Shown one piece after another: positions 1 through 9,700 of a stretch of 64,000 nt of DNA (position 1 is the first letter of the stretch; the number at the start of each line of letters is the position of its first letter). The notes beneath the pieces are model-generated. The model had not been told where the DNA came from and did no database searches. It saw nothing but the letters and a program-made list of their open reading frames with translations. Position numbers and translations under genes: made by a program. The DNA is from Caprimulgus europaeus (taxonomy: Eukaryota > Chordata > Aves > Caprimulgiformes > Caprimulgidae). The stretch covers positions 5,874,001-5,938,000 of the forward strand of contig OU015540.1 in the NCBI GenBank assembly GCA_907165065.1. The letters run 5' to 3'.

Positions 1-148
1 AAAGCCAAACACCCCCTCACACACCTCCAAAAAATATCCCATCAACCAACCACCTGACCAACCAACCACCAAAAAAGTCCTTCAAACCAAACTCCATCTC
101 TTTCTCTAAAATCCATGATTAAAATCTGGTACAAACAGGTGAATAGAG

Positions 149-164
149 ATATATATATATATAT
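149..164. repeat. (AT)8 microsatellite
   Basis: Eight uninterrupted AT dinucleotides followed by a T-run, in the presumed ELFN1 3' UTR. Confidence 0.85.
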
Positions 165-590
165 TTTTTAGTAGATGTAGTATTGTTTTTTTTTTCTCCT
201 CTCTCTTTCTCATTATACAGCAAACATTGCAAATATAGAAATTTTCTCTGTACAATTAACGACTTGGGTTTACAATGCAATGTGTGGTAAAACCTCTCAG
301 TGAGTGAAAATGTGAACGGGCCTTCAACCGGGTAAAAGTCTAAACTGGAAGACTCCGTTTGCAAAAACAGCCCAAAGGATGGATCTCCCTCTGGTCTCTT
401 TTTGGTTTTTTTGTTGCTGTTTTTGTTGCTGTTGATTTTGGAAGGGAAGGAAGGAAGAACACAAACTGTTCACAAAGAATCCACAAAATCACGGAATAGG
501 GACTCATGCAATGCAATATTGGGAAACGCCAGACCTCAGCTCTCTGCCCGCTCTTTCACTTTCTTTTTATATTCAATTTTTTCTTTTTTC

Positions 591-641
591 TTTTTTTTTA
601 AAAAAAAATCAAAATGAAACAAAACTTTTTTTTTTTTTTTT
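591..641. repeat. T9A9 palindrome and T16 run
   Basis: Nine T (591-599) are followed directly by nine A (600-608), a perfect self-complementary tract. A run of 16 T follows at 626-641. In the ELFN1 transcript the latter is A16, a likely internal oligo-dT priming site. Confidence 0.85.
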
Positions 642-780
642 CCACTCCACAGTTTGTTTGTTTTGTAAAGTTTGTGTTCAAATTTGGTGCGTGCCTCACC
701 AACGTGAGGACATTTTAATATCTCACTTTATATATTATATAGAATATTTATAGATTTTTCATAATTCGTTCTCTCTTATT

Positions 781-815
781 TTTATTGATTCTTTTTTTGT
801 TTTTTAAATTTTATT
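781..815 (-). terminator. Candidate polyadenylation hexamers for ELFN1
   Basis: TTTATT occurs on the plus strand at 810-815 and 781-786, reading AATAAA in the ELFN1 direction, about 90 and 120 bases after the stop. A weaker ATTAAA reads from 719 to 714. No clear GU-rich downstream element follows the first two, so use of these sites is doubtful and a longer 3' UTR is equally likely. Confidence 0.25.
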
Positions 816-902
816 TTGTTTCAAAGATAGTCTGAATAAAAATAGCTGCTGTGGATTTCTTTTGGTCCAGTTAGTGTGTTAAGTCACGAGTTGTGTGAGG
901 AC

Positions 903-3293
903 TCAGGACTTTTGCTGGGCAGAGACGCCCTTCCAGTAGTCTAAGATGTCGTGAAGATCCTCGTCTTTGGCAAACTGGACCTTTTTGCGTAGGGCGTGGC
1001 CGGCTGCCATGTACTCCTCCTCGTCTTTGTGCCGCTTGCGGTTGAGTTTGAAGCGCTCCCAGATGCTGTGCGATGGTTTGCAGGTGTACTCTGGGCTGGA
1101 GGTGTAGCTCAGGTTGTGATATTGAGGCGAGAGCTGGGAATAGGCCAGGTCTCTGGGGCGAGGACGGGTCAGAGGCTCCAGGATGGAGGGCTTTCGCCCC
1201 ACCATGCTGTCGTGCTGCTCCCCTTGGTGCGAGCCGGGGTACGAGTGGCGGTGTTCACTGTACTGACGGATCTTCTCCGCCTCTGCCCGCAGGATGGCCG
1301 CGGCCGGTGTCACAGTGAGGATGGTGTCGGTGGTGGGGGACGTCTTCTCGATGTATTTGGCTTCTGATTTGTGGCCCGATCCCTCGGAGCGGTAGGACCT
1401 GGGGCTCCGTATAGAGCCACTGGAAGAGGTGCTGGAGCGTTTAGGGGCTGCCTCCATGCTGTGGTGCCGCTGGAGAGGGTGGCTGTAGCTTTCCTTGTAG
1501 ACGGGGGAGAGGAATCCATGCTTGCTAGGGATCTGCTCTGATAAGAGCACCAGCTGAGGCTCCACCGTGGAGACTGCCCCCGATTTCACGCCTTGGAAGG
1601 AGGTGGACTCAGATTTCAAGGCATCGATGCAGTTGTTGATGATCTGGTTCACTTTGTCCACCTCCTTGGCAATGGTGGAGATCTCGGCCACGGAGCTCTG
1701 GGTGTCTGGCGGCAGGGACAGCTCACAGTCTCGCCTCTCTGGCTGCTCACCCGTCCTCACCTCCATATAGTTGCCCTTGGTGGCCTTGGGGGTCTCGCTG
1801 CTGTCAATCAGCTTGTACTGCTCAACCTCACCAGCAGAAGGCAGGTAGGGGATGCGGGTCACCGTCTCCCCACCCAGTATCTGTCCCTGAGACAGCTGGG
1901 TGATGCTGGTGGTCTCCATTTCTGGTCCATATTTCAGCTCAATGATGGTCTTCTTCATGCTGCCAGCAGCCTTTTTGTGCTTCTCCTCCTGCTGGCGCCT
2001 CTTCCGGAGACAGTAATACACAACGCCCAGGACAATCACCATGCCAAAGAGACAGCCCAAGATTGTCATGATATAATGAGTGGCAGTGGAAGGGGTGGGC
2101 ACTGGCTCCTTGCGGTTGGGTCTGGTGGGTGTGATGGTGACACAGGTGTGGTTGTACTTGGAGTATTGGTGGACAGAGACTACACAGTAGGTGTAATCTC
2201 TTTGTGCTACTAGGTTGCTCACGGTGATGTTCTCCTCCTTCTTCCTGAGCTTGGTGATCATAGAGGAGAAGCCATTTTCGAACTGGGAGAGGATGTACAT
2301 CTTGCTGAAGGGGTAGGGGATCTGCACGGTGAGGACGGCTGAGTTGTGGTTGAGATGCTTCACCTGGATGTTGGGGCGCACCTCTGTCTCGCCAATGGGT
2401 GTGAAGAGGGCGAACTGCGGGGTCGTGCCATCGCCAGAGGAGCACTCCTCCTCGGAGCAGGGGCTTTCGGAGGGTGCTGTGGTCACCTGGTACCTGGGAG
2501 GGATAAAACGAGGAATCACAGTGTAGGAGCCACCGGTGCAAAGGGAAGAGAGCATGCTCAGAGCATTGCGATAGCCAGTCCGGCCTTGGCCTAGCAAGTA
2601 GTAGCCCGTGTAGTCGGGCGGGGAGTCGCACTGCATCCGGTCATACGTGCGTGTCATGTTGGTGAAAGCCTCCAGCCATTGCAGGAAGCCGAGGAGCTCG
2701 CAGGAGCAGTAGAAGGGGTTACTGTAGAGTTCACAGACAGAGAGCTTGTTTAGGCCCCGAAAAGTGTTGCTATCGAGTCTCTGGATCCTGTTCATGGACA
2801 GGTCAATGTTCACTATGTTGGGGCACTCCCAGAAGGCATTGGGGGTGACAGACTCGATGAGGTTGGCCTGGAGATAAAGGTACTCCAGCTTCCCCAGGCC
2901 CCGGAGGATGCCCTCGGTGAGGTTCCTCAGTCGGTTGTAACCCAGCTGCAGCACCTGGAGGTTGAACTGTCCTGAAAAGGCACCGTCCTCGATGTAGGAG
3001 ATCTCGTTCTTCGTCAAGTTGAGGTATGTCAGGTTGCCAAAGCGGCTGAGCGAGGCGTACTGCACGCTCTTGATCTTGTTGTCGTTCAGCCGCAAGTCCA
3101 CGATGGTGCTGTTGATTTGCTGGGGGATGGACTCGTAGGGGGGCTGGTTTTGGCTGCAGATTGCCAACCAGACGAAGCCCTTGTCCCCTTCAATGAGCCA
3201 GCAGTCTGCCCGCACCCCAACAGCGTGCAGGAGAGAGATGGCTGCCACGCACATGCAGAGGGCTGGCGTCGCGGCCCACCGGCGACCTGCCAT
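903..3293 (-). CDS. ELFN1: ELFN1, LRR and fibronectin III synaptic adhesion protein, complete single-exon CDS
   Basis: Codes for 796 residues, ATG to TGA, without interruption. Seen: signal peptide about 1-29; N-terminal cap cysteines C31 and C46; about five leucine-rich repeats at 61-185; C-terminal cap with C196, C198, C222 and C252; linker 255-300; fibronectin III domain about 300-395; membrane span about 406-429 followed by basic KRRQQEEKHKK; then a cytoplasmic tail of about 365 residues. Seven N-glycosylation sequons occur (N61, N87, N92, N124, N212, N355, N381). KVQF at 771-774 fits the RVxF docking motif for protein phosphatase 1, and ELFN1 is a known PP1 inhibitor (PPP1R28). Family knowledge: ELFN1 binds group III metabotropic glutamate receptors across the synapse, at somatostatin interneurons and at rod photoreceptor terminals. 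ADCWLIEGDKGF and the tail match ELFN1 better than ELFN2. The ATG at 3293 was chosen because the frame further upstream offers only a GTG (3308) and the signal peptide starts here. Confidence 0.97.
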   Translation of the reverse strand: MAGRRWAATPALCMCVAAISLLHAVGVRADCWLIEGDKGFVWLAICSQNQPPYESIPQQINSTIVDLRLNDNKIKSVQYASLSRFGNLTYLNLTKNEISYIEDGAFSGQFNLQVLQLGYNRLRNLTEGILRGLGKLEYLYLQANLIESVTPNAFWECPNIVNIDLSMNRIQRLDSNTFRGLNKLSVCELYSNPFYCSCELLGFLQWLEAFTNMTRTYDRMQCDSPPDYTGYYLLGQGRTGYRNALSMLSSLCTGGSYTVIPRFIPPRYQVTTAPSESPCSEEECSSGDGTTPQFALFTPIGETEVRPNIQVKHLNHNSAVLTVQIPYPFSKMYILSQFENGFSSMITKLRKKEENITVSNLVAQRDYTYCVVSVHQYSKYNHTCVTITPTRPNRKEPVPTPSTATHYIMTILGCLFGMVIVLGVVYYCLRKRRQQEEKHKKAAGSMKKTIIELKYGPEMETTSITQLSQGQILGGETVTRIPYLPSAGEVEQYKLIDSSETPKATKGNYMEVRTGEQPERRDCELSLPPDTQSSVAEISTIAKEVDKVNQIINNCIDALKSESTSFQGVKSGAVSTVEPQLVLLSEQIPSKHGFLSPVYKESYSHPLQRHHSMEAAPKRSSTSSSGSIRSPRSYRSEGSGHKSEAKYIEKTSPTTDTILTVTPAAAILRAEAEKIRQYSEHRHSYPGSHQGEQHDSMVGRKPSILEPLTRPRPRDLAYSQLSPQYHNLSYTSSPEYTCKPSHSIWERFKLNRKRHKDEEEYMAAGHALRKKVQFAKDEDLHDILDYWKGVSAQQKS

Positions 3294-3360
3294 CTGGAAG
3301 GGTGGCACGGAGAAGGGGTTCCTGGTCTGCTGGAAGTGGGGAGCAGGACAGGGGCCAGGA
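3294..3360 (-). other. Candidate 3' splice acceptors just upstream of the ELFN1 start codon
   Basis: Read on the minus strand, a pyrimidine-rich tract (about 3360-3332) ends in CCACTTCCAG with AG at 3331-3330. A second, weaker tract ends in CCACCCTTCCAG with AG at 3295-3294, directly against the ATG. Either would join an upstream non-coding exon to the coding exon, as in mammalian ELFN1. The first is the stronger and would leave 36 bases of 5' UTR in this exon. Inferred from motif only; no branch point was confidently identified. Confidence 0.45.
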
Positions 3361-5474
3361 AGACGTGGGCTAGTGCTTCTGCGGCAGCTTTGTGCACCTC
3401 TCCTTTCTCCTCATGGTTTGGAGACGGAGGGGAAGCATCCGTGGAGAAAGTGGACCTCGGTGCCCACGGTACTCAGCAGCCACCGGCCAGGGGCTGTTAC
3501 CAAGGCCTGGGTGGCTGAAGCTGGTCCCACATCACCAGGTCTCTGGCATCTCAAGGAAGGAGTCATGAAGTTAGGTGTCCATGTGGAGGAGTTCCTCTGG
3601 CTTAGAGACAAGCCTTCCTCTCACTTTTTATAGTACATCTCCTCATTTTCTTTTTGCTGCCCATTGTGACTCTGGTCCCCATCTCCACGTGCCTCTGCAG
3701 GTCTGGCTGTCCCCACTCGGTCCCTTGGCTCACCTGAACAAAACAAAACACGAGCACAATCTAAATACAAAGGACAGACAATGCCTAGCAGTGTTGGGGT
3801 GGCATCCAACTACCCTCTTAACATTAGGCACGTGCCTTCTAACTCTGGCTACCACCTTTCCAAGAGCCTTTGGTTTATTTGGGTGCTGTTAACAGTGTTG
3901 TTTGGCAGCATGAGGGAAAGTGGTCATTGACCATGGAGGTCACCCTCCTTTGAGCACGTTGTCCAGCCTCACGTTATAGACCAGGGAGAGACCAATGCAC
4001 ATCCAGGGCACCATTTGTCTGACCTATTTAGGTGTCTACCTTAGGAGGGGAGGAGAGATGCCCCAGAAGTGTCTGTTCCTCTCTGCTGAGAGCAGATGAA
4101 GTCTAGACAACTTGCTCTGATGTAGATTTGATGCTGCAGTGTTTTGCTGAGGGGAATCCTGACTGTCTCGTGTGCTGGTGTGCGCAGCAGCAGTGCTCAC
4201 TGCTGGGATGCTGACTGAGGACACCGTGTCTCTCTGAATGAAGCTGCACAAGGGTTGTCTCCCTTGTCCCAGGGCAGACCATAGGATGCAGGGAAGACAC
4301 CACCAGCACTCCTCGAAAACACAGCTGGTAGGAACTGGAGGTTTCTTGGGCATCCATGAAGGAGACAGAGGCAAATCGTACATCTAAATTGTCTTTCATT
4401 GGATCTGCAAAATAGTATAAATCCTGAAATTGGTTTGAAAAACATTTCCAAGAGCCTAGGCAGTGAAGGGACTGTGCTGGGTGCTCCATGCCTGAAAATC
4501 ATGAGGCTGATTGATTGTCAAAGGGCTTTTAGAGGCAGATACCACACTCTTGCCCTCGTCCTGAAGACACCAGGTTCTTTTCCACCCATAACACCAGGCA
4601 ATGAAGCAGACCACGTTTCACTGCAGAGACCCCTGGTAACCATTCGCAGTTTATACCTCAGCAAACAGGCCAGTAACAATAAGCAGTAAAACAGTTCATC
4701 TGTTCTTTCTGTGAACAACGAGTCTATTCCCTGGTGGCACCGTTGGGTTTCTGTTGCATCAATAACAAGATCTGCTCTTACGTCAGCTCTCTGCACATGA
4801 AGTTCTCTGGCCACCTTGTCCTCCAGCAGACACCCCACCAGCTGCTTGAGGAGGTGAGGCTGTGAGGGAAGACAACAGACAGAGCCCCAGTGTCCCCAGG
4901 GAGGGCAGGGTTTGTGGCACACCCTTCCTGCAGACTGTACTGTGGTTGTGCAGTCATGCGTGGGTGAGATGTACTGGTCCCAAATTGATGCTTCCATGGG
5001 GACCTGCCTGGGGACCTTGCAGGTCTCCCTCTGCCTCCCCAGTCCATGGTGCTGTCCTATCCCAGCTACATTTGGCAGAAAGCTCAACAAAACCAGGTTT
5101 TCAAAAATTTACTAGAAATGGGGCTTGGGTGGAGGGGTGCTGAGGGCAGGGCAGCTGAATCTCAGGTCTCCTCTTTCCTGGGGGTAGAAACCTGGACTTG
5201 AGCACACTTTTACACTGCTAATCCAGCTGAAGCCCTTTCATCACCACACTGATACTGATATTGTGGGTAACCCCATTTTGGGGAACAGGACCTGCTGCAC
5301 TGGCAGGAGCACATTCACAAGGATCCTTCCCTAGATGCTGTGACCTGACAGCCCGGTTTGGCACAGTCAAGTCCTTGGAGCCAACAAGGAAGGGAAGAGG
5401 GACTGTGCTCCCTGGGATGCTGCAGGTGAGTGTCCCCTCCTTTACCACCACCCCAACTGATGGGGAGGGATGGG
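3361..5474. other. Non-coding flank upstream of the ELFN1 coding exon
   Basis: No recognisable gene. Open frames here are short or lack any familiar motif. A CAG|GTGAGC donor-like site reads on the minus strand around 3736-3730, so a small upstream exon ending at 3734, with an intron of about 400 bases to the acceptor at 3330, is conceivable but unsupported. The same bases also resemble an acceptor, which lowers confidence. Confidence 0.5.
4782..4859 (-). other. Possible cryptic or alternative exon (78 bases)
   Basis: On the minus strand a pyrimidine-rich tract ending CTTCCCTCACAG (AG at 4861-4860) is followed by 78 bases open in the frame starting PHLLKQLVGCLLED, then a good donor, GAC|GTAAGA, at 4782/4781. 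It lies on the ELFN1 strand about 1.5 kb upstream of the coding exon. The peptide is not one I recognise. It could be a non-coding 5' exon, an alternative exon, or chance splice-like sequence. Confidence 0.2.
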
Positions 5475-5640
5475 CTGCAGTGCCAGGCTGGAGACATCTG
5501 CTGCTATATCCCTCCCAGCACTGGGCTACTCAATTAACCTCTCTGCACTCCAGTCTTCTCTCCGTTACCATCAGATAATCATAGCGCTTCACGGGGCTGT
5601 GCGAGACTGAAGAAAAGTGCCCTGAGCTCCTCTTGTTGGG
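5475..5640 (+). mobile_element. MIR-like SINE, degenerate
   Basis: Follows the MIR layout in order: CAGGCTGGAGAC, then TTAACCTCTCTGC, then the ATCATAGCGCTTC / ACGGGGCTGTGCGAGACTG block, then AAAGTGCCCTGAGCTCC. These correspond to the core and tail segments of MIR SINEs (the usual 'aacctctctgcctcagttt ... cagggttgttgtgagg ... aaagcgctttgagatcc' order). Substitutions are many, so this is an old copy. Identified by memory of the consensus, not by alignment. Confidence 0.6.
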
Positions 5641-6700
5641 ATGAAAATCCCAACAGATACTTTGTGCTGTAGGTGGAGACTTTCTCCAGCTGCAAGCTGG
5701 GCCCTAGATGTGCCTGCTCTCCTCTGCCACAGGGACCAGCCTGGTCCCCAGCTCCTCAGACTGCCTCCTGGGTGGGTGCACATCGCCCCTAAGTGTGTGG
5801 GAGAAGGGTGATCCTGGCTTGCAGAGCCATCAGCAATGGCTTGCTCCAGTTGTCCATTTGGGATGGCACAGAGGGTGCTCTGCTGCTGTCCTGCAGTGTT
5901 TGCACTTGGTGTGACCATCTCCCTGTCCTTCTCTGTGGGCTTGAGCACTACGGGGACCTCCCACAGCAGGGGAAGTCCTGACAAACTGAGACAAGGAGTA
6001 TGGAGTGATGCATCCTGGCACATTCTTTTTAGCAAGCACTTATTCTGTCTCCTCTAGCTCCCATTTTGACCCAGCCATCCTCTCTGGACAAGCTTGTGTT
6101 TGGGACTGTTCTGCAGAGCCAAACCAGCCTTTTTCTTGCAGAGGAAAGTTTCTTGTCACTCCTCCCTGAGGAGGCTGTGGGTTGCAGCCTGTGTCAGGGA
6201 GCATTAGCTAGCAGAGCAGGACCATCCCTTGAGCAAAGAGCAGAGACAGACCCTCCATGGACCTTGCCAGGCTGAGCCCCGATAGCCTTCTCATCACCTA
6301 TGTGCCTCCCTCATCTAACTGGGGGTGTCAAGGGTGAAGAAGAGCAATGGTAAATGACTTAAACGTGTTCAATAAGGCTCCTGCTGTGTGTTTTCTCTTC
6401 TTTCCTGTACGTTGCCTATCAGCCAACTCCTTCCCAACATCAGAAAGGAGAAAAGGCATTTTATCAGCTGCCTGAGTTTAACTTCAGCTCATTAAAGCAA
6501 GCAATTTGCTGCTTTATTTGCTTTGCAAAGTGTGAATACAATGACAGCATCAAGGAGATGTAAGAGAAGATAGAAAGGCTAATCTCCCTTTTTATTAGAT
6601 CACCGGGACACGACTGGGGAGTGGAGAAGTGGGTCTTGGTGCTTTGCACGGAAGGCAAAATTGTTCATCTTGTTGGTTCCTGAAAGCCTCCTTCCCAGCA

Positions 6701-6790
6701 CCACGCCGACACGGCTGCGCGTGGGTGTGCGCCTGCGCCGAGCATCCCGCGAGGCAGGACGGGAGCAGGGGCACTCGCAGTGCTTCCCGA
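6701..6790. promoter_or_regulatory. CpG-dense islet with EGR1-like and NRF1-like sites
   Basis: I count 13 CpG in about 90 bases, in a neighbourhood where CpG is sparse. GCGTGGGTG at 6719-6727 differs by one base from the EGR1 consensus. TGCGCCTGCGCC at 6728-6739 resembles an NRF1 site. CTGATAACAG follows at about 6808. It lies 3.4 kb upstream of the ELFN1 coding exon and could be an enhancer or an alternative promoter. It is too short to meet classical CpG-island length. Confidence 0.4.
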
Positions 6791-6799
6791 CTCATCTCC

Positions 6800-9700
6800 C
6801 TGTAACAGCTGATAACAGCATAACAGACATCCAGGAGGGTTCTCCTTCTTCCTTTTTCTACCTTTTATCTCCCCTCTAATCTCCCTTTTCTGCTTCTGAA
6901 ATCATGAGCTTGATTCTTGCAGGTCAGAAATAGAGCAGCCGGTTGGCTGAGGAACCTTGGCTGTCCCTGACCTCCTGCAGCTGGAATGGGGCTCTGACAG
7001 GAGCAGGAGAGACCCCCTTGCCTCTTCCCCACAAACTGGATAAAAATCAGTAAGAAAAGCTAGTGTTTTAACCCTCCTGCCTGACTCATTTGTCTCTGCC
7101 CAGCTGTCCTGGTTTTATTCTCCTGGTAACCCAATTGCACTCCACTTTTCCTGGTCCTCTGACCCTCCACAGAGCTGCCTGGGAAAACCTGGGAACAAAC
7201 CACCTACAACTCTAATGTGAAAAACAACCAAGAAAGTGGAGATTTGGGGTTTTCCTTTCACTGATAGAGAAAGAAGCAAAAGAGATGAATGAAGGTGGTG
7301 TGGAATAGCAATAGCAACGATTTGAAATGGTGAATTTAATCTAAACCAGAGATACTTTGAACACTGGCACCATGTGGACAACAACAATAGGCCATGTCCA
7401 TGGGAGGCCATGGCACTCACCAAGTACCTTGCAGGAAATACCATTCCTGCACAAAGTTACCTGTCACTGCTGTATTTCCTTTTCCTTCTGCTTTCACAAG
7501 GCATCATGGTTTGTCCAGCTCAGAAGATGTCAGGCTTATGTGCTGCCTGACATGGATTTCCATAGGAGGCAGCTTACTCTGCAGTTGATCAAATGGGGAC
7601 TTCTCCAGTAAAATGATCTTTTGGTGGAAAATGCATTTCTGCAAAATTGGCTGAAAAGCTAATGATCTTTCTTGGAAGCTGAGATACCTGATTTCAATCC
7701 CATTTAGCTGTAAACTGTGGGTGCTGTAGTTCCTGATAGCAGCCCTACTTCAAAGCCATCGTGTTTCCATGAGCCAGGCTGAGGCCAGTGCTGCAGTCTG
7801 GGAATGGCCAAAACAAACCTGTTTGCAAAAATATTTTTAAGACTCTTTTTGTTCTATGACAAAAGAAATTCTGGGTTAAAATGGCAATGTTTTCAAGACA
7901 GGTTAGCTTTTGGGATTTCAGGAAATACAGATATTCTGCTTTTTACTCAGCTGCAGTCTGAAGTCATTTACATCCATCTCATGCTGCTTAGCTTCCAGGT
8001 TCTATTGAGATGACAACCCTATCATGCACTGCTGTGGGCCACTGAACAGAATTCTCCACTGAGTTTAAGTAAATGCATAAATGATTTTCCTGGTGAACAA
8101 CCTCTTAAGCCCAGCTGGGTTACCTGTACATTAAACCAGCCTTCTGAAATATGAGCACGGGCAGATATGAAATGTCAGCTCCAGCCCATGAGTGCAGTTG
8201 AGCCCTCAAAGAGCCAAGGAGAGCAATTAGAGAGGCAGATTAGAGGAAGGTGAAGAGGAAAAAGATTTTAGGGGATGTAGAGAGTTAAGAGCTCTGATCA
8301 GGTAGAACAGTAGTAATAAGAAAAGTGTGTTTCCATGGGAGAAAGCCTCTCTAGTATTTACTTGATGGGGTTCTTCCTTTGAAATAATCAGCCTGAATCA
8401 CAGCTCCATTATGGGATGGTTAGGCTGGAGGAAAGCAGAGGCCTGGTGTGGAAGCAGGACTCTTGTTTCCCACCCCCCATAAATACTGCTGAAGATCAAA
8501 GCATGTTTTTCCAGCACAGATGCAATGGAGGAAGCCAGCCCTGTGCTGGGAAGCAAAGTTGCTGTTGCTCCTCAGCACAGACAATCTAAACTGTGCCTTC
8601 TCTGCTGTGTTGTCATCCCCTCTCAGATCTTTGTTGCTATTTGGAAGAGGTGTTTACTGCTTTCATTCAGGAATTTGTTTTTGCAGGAGGCTTGCATAAC
8701 CCTTTGCATCCCAGACAGGAAAATCCCCTTTTACACAGGATGAAATCAGGTGGTGGTTCCATGAAATGGTTGGCTTTGTTAGAAATTACTTTCAGGGGTG
8801 CAAGTGTTTTGTTTGCTCTGAATTTTTTTAAGGTCATGTTTACAAAAGGACTATTCCCTCTCTGTCCTACTCCCCCTGTGAAGGGGTCTCAAGCCAGAAA
8901 CTGTGAGTCTCTGGCCATTACCTAGCTCAGCTGCAGTTTCTAGGTAGACTGTACTGCTGAGTATTGGCAAATGGACAAGAAAATATACAACATGTGTAGG
9001 ACTTGATGGTAATGGTCTGCTCTGATCTCCAGATAGGTGAGAAGGAATTCACCTTTTCATTGGCAAGTGCCCTGCACACAGGAATTACTATGGCTGTGCT
9101 GGAGGCAAACACCTCTGCTGACCTCTCACTACCTTGTTCACCTTTGAAGCTGGACTTGCTTCTCTGGTTGGAGAAGACTTCCAAATGCCTATTCTAACCT
9201 AAATTATTTTGTAATTTTAATGATCTGCTTCTTATCCTCTGGAGCTGAAAAGTCCAGTTGAAGGCTGAAGCCTCTGGCTGTCCACTCTTTGAAAGGGGTT
9301 TCTCCCCAGTTCCAGCAATACCTGGCAAGCCCCAGTGCCCTACAGGCCTAATTTTAGCTCAGTGCTGCAGGCTGGCTTCCTGTCATGGGCCAGGAGAAGG
9401 TTAATGATCATCTGGGCAGCTCTCCAAAAGCAATCTAATGTTTATTCAGGATAACAGCATTGCAGAGGAAACCAAGCATGACCACCTTCCACACACAGCT
9501 TACCCAGCATGGCTCTGCTCCTGCACATGGCTCTGCTGGAGGAGCTCGGGTTTGTCAGCTCTTGGAGGAGGGACTCTCTTCTCCTTCCCTACGTCATGAC
9601 AGGTCCTCTGCAACATTTCCAACCTGCCAGTGTCCTGACCTCTTAACCCAAACAGATGCTGTGTTTCTAGAGAAAAACACTTCAGCAGGCTACAGGTCTG

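Larger units (their letters stand above)
1..902 (-). other. ELFN1: ELFN1 3' UTR and downstream flank
   Basis: This AT-rich stretch lies directly after the ELFN1 TGA stop and contains no plausible coding sequence. It carries many T-runs on the plus strand, which would be A-runs in the transcript. The 3' UTR end cannot be fixed: hexamers close to the stop would give a very short UTR, and the UTR may continue beyond the left edge of the window. Calling it UTR is inferred from position. Confidence 0.65.

Noticed and set aside
1593..2213. 206-codon open frame on the plus strand
   Set aside because: It lies wholly antisense inside the ELFN1 coding exon. GC-rich coding DNA often leaves the reverse strand open. 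No recognisable motif.
1939..2631. 230-codon open frame on the same strand as ELFN1 in another reading frame
   Set aside because: Rich in His, Pro, Leu and Arg, as expected from out-of-frame reading of GC-rich codons. It has no motif, and the ELFN1 frame over the same bases is clearly the functional one.
3294..3308. ELFN1 start extended by five codons to an upstream in-frame GTG
   Set aside because: GTG is rarely used for vertebrate initiation, the added MPPFQ has no counterpart in known ELFN1, and those bases look like a splice acceptor tract.
4518..5090. 190-codon frame on the minus strand
   Set aside because: No domain recognised and unlikely residue composition outside the 78-base exon-like segment, which is reported on its own.
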